A stretch of DNA of 64,000 nt, taken from positions 1 to 64,000 of the forward strand of contig JHWR01000010.1 in NCBI GenBank assembly GCA_000687655.1, given 5' to 3'. The stretch is from Lachnospiraceae bacterium YSB2008. Its GTDB lineage: Bacteria; Bacillota; Clostridia; Lachnospirales; Lachnospiraceae. The notes beneath the pieces were generated by a model. The model saw only the letters and a program-made list of their open reading frames with translations, did no database searches and had not been told where the DNA came from. Both the position numbers and the translations under genes were made by a program. Of this stretch, positions 16,927-25,179 are shown piece by piece (within the stretch, counting starts at the first letter, position 1; every line of letters starts with the position of its first letter).

Positions 16927-19434
16927 TTATGATTTTTGCTGTCTCTCTATGCTTCGCAGAGTGATCTCATGTGCGAATTCATAATCCTCACGGGATATCT
17001 CATTCTTGGAGAATCCTGCCCGTTCCATAATATCTATATAACGTTCTGCCTCTTCCTTTGTCAAATTCCAGAAGTTCTCCTTCACAAGGTATTCTGTCTT
17101 TGTTCTGTAATTCACATAGTGCTTAAGCTCTTTGTTCCTTCGCGTCAGCTTCTTCATCTGTCTTCCATATTCCATGACAAGTCTGTCCGAAGGACCTGCA
17201 GTTCTGTATGCTATATTGTTTTTAATTCTCGGAATCAACAGTCTTACAAGAACAACGATCACGAAGACTCCGGCCAGCAGGAACACAAAGTAGATAATCT
17301 TTCCCATAAATGAATCGTTGATACTGAAATTGAATCCGCCTGTTCCGTTGTCCGGTGTTGTATCAACATCGCCGTCAGAAAATGCCTTCTGGAAATTGCT
17401 CCAGAAATCAACTGTATCCTCTTCTCCTCCCGGCGGGGTCATCTCTACGACAGTCCATCCGTATTCAGGGTCATATACCTCAACCCATGCATGCGCCGAG
17501 GCATCACTCACATCTACCTCAACCACACCGGTCTCTCCAAGCTCGGAAAAACCTTTATAGTAATCACTGTACTCAAGATCCTCGCGAAGTGTTCCACGCG
17601 ACATATCATCAAAACTAACCGCATAGCCTTCAACATATCTAGCCGGAATGCCGTAGTATCTGAATATCATGACTGCAGAGCTTGCAAAGTAGGAGCAGTA
17701 CCCCTTCTTTCCTTTAGTCAGGAAATGATTGATGAAATCCTCTCTTCTCGGCGTCGAGCCTGGTCTTATGGTATAAGGAATATTATCTATGAAATACTGA
17801 TCAAGCTCCTGTATTATCTCTTTGTCAGTTCCACCGAATCCTGCCTCATCACAGAATTTCTTAATGACTTCGTAATTCTCTCTCGGTACATAAAGATACC
17901 CTGGATCCAGATACTCTGTTCCTATGAGTTCCTCAACCTCTTCCCTTACCTTGCCGGCATCCTCTTCCTTCACTTTATCATCAAGCCGGAATACCTTGTC
18001 TCCGTTCAGATAGATTCTGTATGAACCTATCTTGGCACAAAGCTCTCCGTCTTCAGTATAGCTGACTTCCGGTTCCTTAAGCGTTTCAACCTTCGTTTCA
18101 TTTCCTCTTAGGCGCGGATAAAATGTATATTCTGCCTCATTGCCATACGATATAGGTGAATCATCGTCATTGGAGTAGTAAGGCACATACGGAAGATAAG
18201 GTGCTTCAACATTCTTTACTCTGAATATGCCTTCCGCCGCCTTCTCATCTCCTGCCTCATAAGCTTCGCGGAGAGCATCTGTCTCTCTCTCATTCTTAGG
18301 TTCAGTATTTTCCGAAACAATCTCTCTTACCCAGAAATTCTTATATGGCATGTAGTCACGTCCAACGAAATCCCTTATGTAGAGAGTATCCTCTGAAAAT
18401 GGAGCGTACCACACTGTTATATCAGTCATGAAGTCAAGATGTATGGACGATACCCCTCCCAGCTCACCGCTGTTAAGTCCGCCATTATTCGGATAGAAGT
18501 TCAGGATACCCGCGAAGCCGTATACCAGGAAATTCGTCAAATATTCGCTGGTATTCGTTTTATACACATAGTCTCTGTGCATGCTGTCATATCTGTCTTT
18601 AGGAAAAATGACAGTCAGTATGCTCACGACAAGAAATGTAAAGATAGCTGCAACAGCCAATGCCTGACGTACTATCTTCGAATCCGTATCATAACCTATG
18701 CCGGTCAGATTTTCACCCATAACACTTTCACTTCGATGAAGTTTATAATGTCCGCTGCCTCGGTATATGTATGACATGACTATTCCCGTAGCCAGCATGA
18801 GTGTATAGATCGTGCTTGGTTCCTTCTCCATGTAGAGCGGGAGTACCAGCATACCACTTGCAATAACCATTCCGACTATATAACGCATACGTCTTGCTAT
18901 ATAGTTATTGAGAAGTATATTTGAAACTGTCCCTATGAAGGACATAGATATCGTTACTGCGAGATACCTGTTAGAGATACGCTCATTATACTCCTGCATT
19001 CTTTCCATTTTCAGGTAATCTGCCGCCGCCTTGATGGTATCATTTACCACAGCATAGAATCCGGAGTTAATATAGTTCTTGAACAGATAAATGAATATCG
19101 AGAAAAACAGGAAGAATATGAGATATCCCAGATTCTCTACTTTGAAGCTGTAATAAAGAACTGAGCAAAGTACGGCGGTACCGAGAATGATGATATTCAG
19201 AGTAATGTCTGAATACTTACATCCCATGGCTGTCAGATAACAGCCCATTCCGCCCATAGTAAGAAGGTATACGATAAAGCCCTTCAGGATAAGCGTCCAA
19301 AGGCGGTTCTCATGTATATCATACATACTCTCATGTATAGCTATACCTTCGCAGACTTCGACCCTTTCAGGCTTTGTATCCCATGCCTTCCATTTCCTAT
19401 ATCTCTTATAAAATTTTCTGAGTTTTTCTTTCAT
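16927..19434 (-). CDS. Membrane transglutaminase-like cysteine protein
   Basis: The 835-residue protein has a cluster of membrane segments (about residues 46-120, 155-225 and 258-277), then a long extracellular region, and a transglutaminase core with the full triad: C580 in 'KGYCSYFASS', H649 in 'SAHAWVEVYD' and D655. A final membrane segment lies around 705-725 ('IIYFVFLLAGVFVIVVLVRL'), followed by a basic cytosolic tail. This is the third member of the MoxR-DUF58-transglutaminase operon type, linked to envelope and stress functions in many bacteria; the substrate is not known. GAGGT precedes the ATG, 40 bases after DUF58. Confidence 0.88.
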   Translation of the reverse strand: MKEKLRKFYKRYRKWKAWDTKPERVEVCEGIAIHESMYDIHENRLWTLILKGFIVYLLTMGGMGCYLTAMGCKYSDITLNIIILGTAVLCSVLYYSFKVENLGYLIFFLFFSIFIYLFKNYINSGFYAVVNDTIKAAADYLKMERMQEYNERISNRYLAVTISMSFIGTVSNILLNNYIARRMRYIVGMVIASGMLVLPLYMEKEPSTIYTLMLATGIVMSYIYRGSGHYKLHRSESVMGENLTGIGYDTDSKIVRQALAVAAIFTFLVVSILTVIFPKDRYDSMHRDYVYKTNTSEYLTNFLVYGFAGILNFYPNNGGLNSGELGGVSSIHLDFMTDITVWYAPFSEDTLYIRDFVGRDYMPYKNFWVREIVSENTEPKNERETDALREAYEAGDEKAAEGIFRVKNVEAPYLPYVPYYSNDDDSPISYGNEAEYTFYPRLRGNETKVETLKEPEVSYTEDGELCAKIGSYRIYLNGDKVFRLDDKVKEEDAGKVREEVEELIGTEYLDPGYLYVPRENYEVIKKFCDEAGFGGTDKEIIQELDQYFIDNIPYTIRPGSTPRREDFINHFLTKGKKGYCSYFASSAVMIFRYYGIPARYVEGYAVSFDDMSRGTLREDLEYSDYYKGFSELGETGVVEVDVSDASAHAWVEVYDPEYGWTVVEMTPPGGEEDTVDFWSNFQKAFSDGDVDTTPDNGTGGFNFSINDSFMGKIIYFVFLLAGVFVIVVLVRLLIPRIKNNIAYRTAGPSDRLVMEYGRQMKKLTRRNKELKHYVNYRTKTEYLVKENFWNLTKEEAERYIDIMERAGFSKNEISREDYEFAHEITLRSIERQQKS

Positions 19435-19474
19435 CCACTTACCTCAAAAAACATCAGAAACAATCATCTTTGTT

Positions 19475-20518
19475 CTAGCCCTGCTCGACAACTACTGCAT
19501 CAGGCTCAGCGAAATCATTTATGCAAATCTCGACATAAGATCTGAGATGCGGCATTATGCTTGCCATGTAATCATGTATCCTTCCGGAATCCTTATAAGT
19601 TCCTCCGTAATACATTCCGGCAAATGCATCGTTCAGGTCCTCGATTGCTGATATCTGTCTCTCCTCAAACGAGAAAAGCGTTTCGTTCCACCACAGAAGC
19701 TTAACGTAAATATTCTCTCTCACGAGTGAGGTGATTATGTTATATCCAAGCGAAAGTATGCTGTCTATATCCTGATTGGTTCCTGCCAGAGAAATGAGTA
19801 CCACCATCTGCTGATCGGACATGCTCTCTCTGTCCTTCACCATTAGAATATCTCTCTTTGCCGACAGCTTCCAATGGATGCTCATAAGCTTATCACCCGG
19901 AATATATTCTCTTACATCACTCACATCCGAGAAATCATGTCCTTTTTTCTTGGTCTCCTCGGATTCAGTCATGCCCTTGTTCATTTCCGACATGGACTTC
20001 ATATTCTCACCGGATTCCTCAGGAAGAACGCTCTGCTCTGCGGAAACATCAATTGCTTTGGCCATGTCAACAAAACCCAGGAGATCACGGACTCTGATGA
20101 AATCAACTGAGTATTTAACAATTCCGTTCATGCTGAGTTCCATGGGCAGCATAAGTGAATATGTCCCATGCATCCTTGCAGGAAGTGAAACATACATACT
20201 GTTTTTATTCTTGAAAAATGTATTTTCACATGTAAGGTGGATAGAAACATCCATAGATGGAATAAAGGTCGGATTCACGACCTCTATTGTAAGATAGGAA
20301 ACTTCATTCCTTCTCGAATATATATCCGCCGCACGGAGCTTCACGCTCACGAAGTGACGTAATATAAGACATGAAAAAATCGACAGAACCGGTGCAGCCG
20401 TCATGATGACCAACATGATCAGAGTATAATGACTCTGCAGGAATCTGTACATACTGATTGCTATGATATATAGAATTATGTAAACCGCAATCCTTCCCGG
20501 TCTGATTCTTGTTTTCAA
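19475..20518 (-). CDS. DUF58 domain membrane protein
   Basis: The 347-residue protein has two N-terminal membrane segments (about residues 10-25 and 30-55) and the DUF58 block 'VSDVREYIPGDKLMSIHWKLSAKRDILMVK', here cited by its core 'REYIPGDKLMSIHWK'. DUF58 proteins carry a von Willebrand-A-like fold and pair with MoxR ATPases. The start codon is TTG at 20518, chosen because GAGGAG lies eight bases upstream inside the end of moxR and the next in-frame Met is far downstream. Only five bases separate it from the moxR stop. It probably works with the ATPase and the transglutaminase at the membrane. Confidence 0.88.
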   Translation of the reverse strand: MKTRIRPGRIAVYIILYIIAISMYRFLQSHYTLIMLVIMTAAPVLSIFSCLILRHFVSVKLRAADIYSRRNEVSYLTIEVVNPTFIPSMDVSIHLTCENTFFKNKNSMYVSLPARMHGTYSLMLPMELSMNGIVKYSVDFIRVRDLLGFVDMAKAIDVSAEQSVLPEESGENMKSMSEMNKGMTESEETKKKGHDFSDVSDVREYIPGDKLMSIHWKLSAKRDILMVKDRESMSDQQMVVLISLAGTNQDIDSILSLGYNIITSLVRENIYVKLLWWNETLFSFEERQISAIEDLNDAFAGMYYGGTYKDSGRIHDYMASIMPHLRSYVEICINDFAEPDAVVVEQG

Positions 20519-20523
20519 ATGAA

Positions 20524-21456
20524 TTAACTCCTCGGAGCTTTTACTGTTTCTATAAGTGAGAAGAGCGCCTTCTCCATGGTCAGTCCCTGAGCTCTCGCCT
20601 TCTGGCCTAGCTTAACTCTGTGTGACAGAGTGTCCTTAACACAATCCTGAACATCCTTTGCAGTAACAAAATCGCGTCCTTCTATAACCGCCAGGGCCTT
20701 TGCCATCTTGAGAAGCGCGATAGTACCACGCGGGCTGGCTCCCATACTGAACATTTCATTTCTTCTTGTCTCTTCAACAAGATCAACTATGTATTCATAT
20801 ATCTCATCACGAACGAAGAGGTCATTCGCCTCTTTTCTGTATGCAATGAGGTCATCAACTGTAACAACTGCTTCAACCTGTGAAACAGGATTCAGCGCAT
20901 TTCCTTTTAGTATTTCAACCGCATCACTGTGCTCCGGATAACCCATGGAAAGACATACCATGAAACGGTCGAGCTGTGATTCGGGAAGCATCTGGGTTCC
21001 TGAAGAACCATAAGGATTCTCAGTAGCAATAACCACAAATGGATCTGGCAGCTTTCTTGTAACGCCGTCGACTGTTGCAGTACCTTCCTCCATTACCTCA
21101 AGAAGTGCGGACTGAGTCTTCGGACTTGTACGATTGATCTCATCAGCAAGGAAAAGATTACAGAAGACAGCACCCTCTCTGTATTCGAAATCCTTTGTCG
21201 CATTGTTATACATTGAGAATCCAAGTATGTCACTCGGAAGTACATCCGGTGTGAACTGGACTCTCTTATAATCCATGGACATAGTCTTTGCGAATGTAGT
21301 TGCAAGTGTTGTCTTTCCTACTCCCGGAATATCCTCCATAAGGATATGTCCGCCCGCTATAACAGCGGCAAGGACCTTGTGTACTACATAGTCCTTGCCT
21401 TTGATGACTTTATTTACGTTCTGTTCTACTAAACCAAGCTTGCTGCTATTGCTCAT
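20524..21456 (-). CDS. MoxR-family AAA+ ATPase
   Basis: The 310-residue cytosolic ATPase shows Walker A at 'EDIPGVGKTT' (41-50), Walker B at 'NLFLADEINRTSPKTQSALL', and sensor 'VIATENPYGSSGTQMLPESQLDRFM'. MoxR proteins act as chaperone-like factors that insert or activate partners, here presumably the DUF58 and transglutaminase products encoded directly downstream. I start at the ATG at 21456 (GGAGATTATGC upstream) instead of a longer frame to 21495 without a site. It is the first gene of the trio. Confidence 0.93.
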   Translation of the reverse strand: MSNSSKLGLVEQNVNKVIKGKDYVVHKVLAAVIAGGHILMEDIPGVGKTTLATTFAKTMSMDYKRVQFTPDVLPSDILGFSMYNNATKDFEYREGAVFCNLFLADEINRTSPKTQSALLEVMEEGTATVDGVTRKLPDPFVVIATENPYGSSGTQMLPESQLDRFMVCLSMGYPEHSDAVEILKGNALNPVSQVEAVVTVDDLIAYRKEANDLFVRDEIYEYIVDLVEETRRNEMFSMGASPRGTIALLKMAKALAVIEGRDFVTAKDVQDCVKDTLSHRVKLGQKARAQGLTMEKALFSLIETVKAPRS

Positions 21457-21529
21457 GCATAATCTCCAAACATCGAAATATAATACGCCTCGCATTTGAC
21501 ATACTGTTTACTAATCATATACAATTGTC

Positions 21530-22699
21530 TTACTTTGTTATTCCCAACTTACGGGCTTCGTCAGCAACAGCTGCGGCTACTACTTCTGCGACACGTGGAT
21601 TGAAGGCGTCAGGGATGATGTAGTCAGGACTCAGCTCGTCGTCGGAAACGATAGATGCGATTGCCACTGCGGCTGCACGTTTCATTTCTTCAGTGATAGC
21701 TGTTGCACGTGCATCAAGTGCTCCACGGAAGATACCAGGGAATACAAGCACGTTATTAATCTGGTTAGGGAAGTCACTACGGCCTGTTGCAACTACTGCT
21801 GCGCCGCCCTTCTTAGCTTCGTCAGGCATAATCTCAGGTGTTGGATTTGCCATAGCAAAGATAATTGAATCCTTAGCCATAGTACTTACCATCTCAGCTG
21901 TGAGCACGCCTGGTGCAGAAACGCCAAGGAATATATCCTTACCCTTTACTACATCTGCAAGACTTCCACTCTCTTTGTTCTTGTTTGTTATCTTTGCAAT
22001 CTCTTTCTTTGCAGGATTAAGACCATCTCTGCCTTCGTAGATAGCACCCTGTCTGTCAACAAGTATCGCATCCTTGAGACCGAATGAAAGAAGGAGCTTT
22101 GTTATTGAGATACCTGCGGCACCTGCACCATTTACTACTGCTGTCACTTCTTCCATTTTCTTGCCTGTAAGCTTAAGCGCATTCATGATACCTGCAGATA
22201 CCACGATTGCAGTTCCGTGCTGATCATCATGGAATACAGGAATATCCAGTTCTTTCTTAAGTCTTTCTTCTATCTCGAAGCAGCGAGGTGCACTGATATC
22301 TTCAAGATTGATTCCACCGAAAGTCGGTGCCATGCGCTTAACAGTTTCAACTATCTCATCTACATCTTTTGTATCAAGGCATATTGGAAATGCATCGACA
22401 TTTCCAAATCTTTTGAAAAGTATGGACTTGCCTTCCATAACAGGCATAGCTGCAAGCGGTCCAATATCACCGAGTCCAAGTACTGCTGTACCGTCAGATA
22501 CTACTGCTACCGTGTTTGCTTTGATTGTGTACTTATATACATCCAGCGGATTCTCGTGAATCTTTCGACACGGTTCTGCTACTCCCGGTGTATATGCTGT
22601 TGAAAGATCATCCTTGGTTTCTACTGCTACCTTGGAGCTGATCTCCATTTTACCTACGTGTTCCTCGTGCATTGCTAAGCTTGCTGCATTGTAATCCAT
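21530..22699 (-). CDS. Malic enzyme, NAD-type
   Basis: The 389-residue enzyme decarboxylates malate to pyruvate, or runs in reverse, at the C3/C4 node. Recognisable are 'STAYTPGVAEPCRKI' near the N-terminus, 'VSDGTAVLGLGDIGPLAAMPVMEGK', here shortened to its core 'GTAVLGLGDIGPLA', the metal site 'PVFHDDQHGTAIV' and the Rossmann loop 'VNGAGAAGISITKLLL'. Length fits the short bacterial class that lacks a phosphotransacetylase domain. GAGGAAAG precedes the ATG. It lies 73 bases after moxR and 83 before the coiled-coil gene. Confidence 0.95.
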   Translation of the reverse strand: MDYNAASLAMHEEHVGKMEISSKVAVETKDDLSTAYTPGVAEPCRKIHENPLDVYKYTIKANTVAVVSDGTAVLGLGDIGPLAAMPVMEGKSILFKRFGNVDAFPICLDTKDVDEIVETVKRMAPTFGGINLEDISAPRCFEIEERLKKELDIPVFHDDQHGTAIVVSAGIMNALKLTGKKMEEVTAVVNGAGAAGISITKLLLSFGLKDAILVDRQGAIYEGRDGLNPAKKEIAKITNKNKESGSLADVVKGKDIFLGVSAPGVLTAEMVSTMAKDSIIFAMANPTPEIMPDEAKKGGAAVVATGRSDFPNQINNVLVFPGIFRGALDARATAITEEMKRAAAVAIASIVSDDELSPDYIIPDAFNPRVAEVVAAAVADEARKLGITK

Positions 22700-22782
22700 G
22701 TTTCTTTCCTCTTTAATATCTTAGTATTATAACCGTTGCCCAATCTAAACATTATATCCGAATCATACTGACCCCATTTTTA

Positions 22783-23244
22783 CTATTCAGCATTGTCTTC
22801 ATCAGCTGTTTCATCAGAAGTTTTCTCTGTTGCATCGGTTGGTTCTGAAACAACTTCGGCATCAACTACCACTTCAGGTCCATCCTTAGGTGCTTCAGCA
22901 CTCTTCTTAGCCTCAGTTTTTTTAGCCTTTATCTGGTCGATTTCTACCTGAAGATCACGAATTTTAACCTTGGCATCACTTATCTCATTAAAGAGACATG
23001 CCAGCTCTTCGTCAGAGAATTCGCCCTCTGCGAATCGGTCATATATAACCTTTCCTACTTTCGCATAATCAGCTTCTATGATTCTTTTATTCTTGTTGAT
23101 GCTTGATTTTCTCTTCTGAACCTCAACTGTATCGCTTGCTGCAGCACTGATAGTATCAAATGCATTGCTCGCAGCCTCACCTATAGTTTCGAAGACTTCC
23201 CCTGCTCTTTCGCCAATATCATCAATAGTTTCTTTGATTGCCAT
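22783..23244 (-). CDS. Small acidic coiled-coil protein, function unknown
   Basis: The 153-residue product has Ala/Thr/Glu-rich amphipathic heptads at 1-50, a Lys/Arg patch ('VQKRKSSINKNKR'), a predicted coiled coil around 80-115 and a disordered acidic tail from about 115. No signal peptide, cysteine or known motif is visible. Similar short helical proteins, often with a zinc ribbon, are common in Lachnospiraceae (recalled); here the ribbon is absent. AAGGAGG lies upstream of the ATG. It is close to the radical-SAM-like gene (33 bases) and may be co-transcribed with it. Confidence 0.6.
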   Translation of the reverse strand: MAIKETIDDIGERAGEVFETIGEAASNAFDTISAAASDTVEVQKRKSSINKNKRIIEADYAKVGKVIYDRFAEGEFSDEELACLFNEISDAKVKIRDLQVEIDQIKAKKTEAKKSAEAPKDGPEVVVDAEVVSEPTDATEKTSDETADEDNAE

Positions 23245-23277
23245 AAGTATATCCTCCTTCTCATAAAAAGCTCAGTG

Positions 23278-24165
23278 TTAGAACTCGAAGTAGAGCTGTT
23301 CCCCGCTCTGCTTATTCTCATACTTTCTCTTATAGTTTCTTATCATTTCCTGATCGAATATGAGGCTTCGTTTCTCACAGAATTCCTCGATCTCCTGAAT
23401 CAGGTATTTTCTGTTTGAAGATGCAATCTCCTCTGTCTTCACATTCATGGATTTGTTATATCCATCCTTATACTTCGGCTTAACCTCAGGGAATCTCTCT
23501 TCAATACACTGATAGAAGTATTCCCGGCTACCCGGACTGAGTGTGAACTTCAGATCTCCATACTCAACAGCAAATGCTCCGAAACCTGCCGCAATATTCA
23601 GAATACTGAGAACCCCTTCCTCTGTATCATTGATATGAGGTACCACCGGTTCTATCGCAACCACAACAGGAATCTTGCGAAGTGACAGTTCCTCTATAAG
23701 TCGCGTTCTCTCAGAAACTGCTGCCATATCCGGATCGATGAGTCTTGAAAGACGGCTGTCAGTAGTTGGAAATGGAATGGTCACAACCGCTTTCGTCTTT
23801 TCATTTATCTCCGCGATGATGTCTATATCACGAAGTATAAGATTGCTCTTCGTCCTTATGGATACACCGAAGTCATATCTTTTTATCTCAAAAAGACATT
23901 TCCTCGTGAGCTCGAGTTTCTCTTCCTCCGGCACATATGGATCCGCAAGGGTGCCCATGATGATCATAGTCTTGTTACGTTTCTTTTTGAGGGCAACGGC
24001 CAAAAGAGAATCCGCATTCTCCTTAACTTCGACGTCTTCAAAATCATCAACGTGACTGCTCGTATTCCTGAGCGGACTGTAGATACATCTTATGTTCGGG
24101 CCGCCTCTGTAGATATTCAGCCCATTCTGCGGCGTAAGTATAGTTTTTGCTTCTGTAAAATGCAT
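23278..24165 (-). CDS. SPL-family radical-SAM homologue lacking the cluster cysteines
   Basis: The 295-residue protein follows the spore-photolyase-like radical-SAM family along its length: 'NGLNIYRG' at the start, 'MGTLADPYVPEEEKLELTRK', 'FGVSIRTKSNLILRDID', 'SRLSRLIDPDMAAVSERT' and 'IEPVVPHINDTEEGVLSIL'. In working members the start motif continues as Gly-Cys-x3-Cys-x2-Cys and binds the 4Fe-4S cluster that cleaves S-adenosylmethionine. Here it reads 'YRGGPNIRCIYSPLR': only the middle cysteine remains, the first is Gly and the third is Ser. The frame is intact, so this is not simple gene decay. It may be a catalytically silent relative with a binding role. GGGGGA precedes the ATG; a 16-base palindrome lies 34 bases upstream. 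Confidence 0.75.
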   Translation of the reverse strand: MHFTEAKTILTPQNGLNIYRGGPNIRCIYSPLRNTSSHVDDFEDVEVKENADSLLAVALKKKRNKTMIIMGTLADPYVPEEEKLELTRKCLFEIKRYDFGVSIRTKSNLILRDIDIIAEINEKTKAVVTIPFPTTDSRLSRLIDPDMAAVSERTRLIEELSLRKIPVVVAIEPVVPHINDTEEGVLSILNIAAGFGAFAVEYGDLKFTLSPGSREYFYQCIEERFPEVKPKYKDGYNKSMNVKTEEIASSNRKYLIQEIEEFCEKRSLIFDQEMIRNYKRKYENKQSGEQLYFEF

Positions 24166-24198
24166 TTTTCCCCCATCCCTGCATTTAAACTGTGACTC

Positions 24199-24214
24199 GT
24201 AACTATATAGTTAC
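24199..24214. promoter_or_regulatory. 16-base perfect palindrome upstream of the radical-SAM-like gene
   Basis: GTAACTATATAGTTAC is a complete inverted repeat located 34-49 bases ahead of the start codon at 24165. It overlaps AT-rich sequence that could serve as a -10 box on the minus strand (TATAGT), so it fits a repressor operator. No regulator gene is adjacent. Confidence 0.45.
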
Positions 24215-24298
24215 TCATAGTCTGTAAAATTGTAACATATCTTGGGGATTTTGTGAAATAAAAACTATTTCGTGCTCACGATTATGTGGAATCAAAAA

Positions 24299-24322
24299 GA
24301 GCATGCCACATACGACATGCTC
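24299..24322 (-). terminator. Intrinsic terminator of the GH3-ttcA unit
   Basis: On the minus strand GAGCATG pairs with CATGCTC around a ten-base loop and is followed directly by five T. It begins eight bases after the stop of the PP-loop gene. Confidence 0.85.
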
Positions 24323-24330
24323 CGTTTCAA

Positions 24331-25164
24331 TTAGTATTCATCAAGGAAGTGATGCTTCACACCATCCTTCTTGTAGGCTATTACTGTTGCCAGATTTACA
24401 TTTTCAACACTGCTGAAGATATTCTTCTCTATAACAGGATCTTCTGCTGCAAGGGTTGCGATAAGCCGTTTTATCTCCTGCCTCTTTGATTCTACTGCGT
24501 TATCCTCAGAAGCTACATTTTCGGTGAAACGGCAGGCGCACTGGAGAAACCTGAGTCCATTGTAATCACGCCATCGACATATAGCATCTTCACGGATAAG
24601 ATACATCGGACGTATAAGTTCCATGCCCTCAAAGTTGGTACTGTGAAGCTTCGGCATCATAGTCTGAATCTGACCACCCCACAGCATTCCCATAAGTATG
24701 GTCTCTATAACATCATCATAATGATGTCCGAGAGCAATCTTGTTACAGCCCAGCGCTTTTGCATTGCTGTACAGATGTCCGCGCCTCATACGAGCGCAAA
24801 GATAACATGGGTTCTCAGTGATTTCATTTACACTGTCAAAAATATCCGTAGTAAAAACCTCTATAGGAATCTCCAACTTCGATGCATTTTCACGAATCAA
24901 CTCATAATTCTCTGCATTATATCCCGGATTCATAACCAGAAAGGTCAGTTCGAAATTCCTGCGTCCATGAGCATAAAGCTCCTGGAAAAGCTTGGCCATC
25001 AGCATGGAGTCCTTGCCACCGGATATACATACTGCAATCCTGTCTCCATCCTGGATCATATCATATTCATTTATAGCTTTCGTGAAGCGGCACCATATCT
25101 CCTTACGGAACTTCTTTACTATGCTCCGCTCCACATCATACGCAAATGTACCCTTTTCTGACAT
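24331..25164 (-). CDS. TtcA-like PP-loop ATPase, probable tRNA thiolation enzyme
   Basis: The 277-residue protein has the PP-loop 'SGGKDS' at 48-53, which activates a tRNA base with ATP. A Cys pair at C120 and C123 ('NPCYLCARM') and a downstream Cys pair at C209/C211 ('LQCACRF') match the places where TtcA holds an Fe-S cluster (C-x2-C plus one Cys). TtcA makes 2-thiocytidine at tRNA position 32. The spacing 'LGHHYDDVIETILM' is also typical. Clostridial relatives are numerous, and some may modify other substrates. AAAGGATAGAG lies upstream; the gene follows the GH3 gene by 15 bases. Confidence 0.82.
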   Translation of the reverse strand: MSEKGTFAYDVERSIVKKFRKEIWCRFTKAINEYDMIQDGDRIAVCISGGKDSMLMAKLFQELYAHGRRNFELTFLVMNPGYNAENYELIRENASKLEIPIEVFTTDIFDSVNEITENPCYLCARMRRGHLYSNAKALGCNKIALGHHYDDVIETILMGMLWGGQIQTMMPKLHSTNFEGMELIRPMYLIREDAICRWRDYNGLRFLQCACRFTENVASEDNAVESKRQEIKRLIATLAAEDPVIEKNIFSSVENVNLATVIAYKKDGVKHHFLDEY

Positions 25165-25179
25165 TTCAACTCTATCCTT

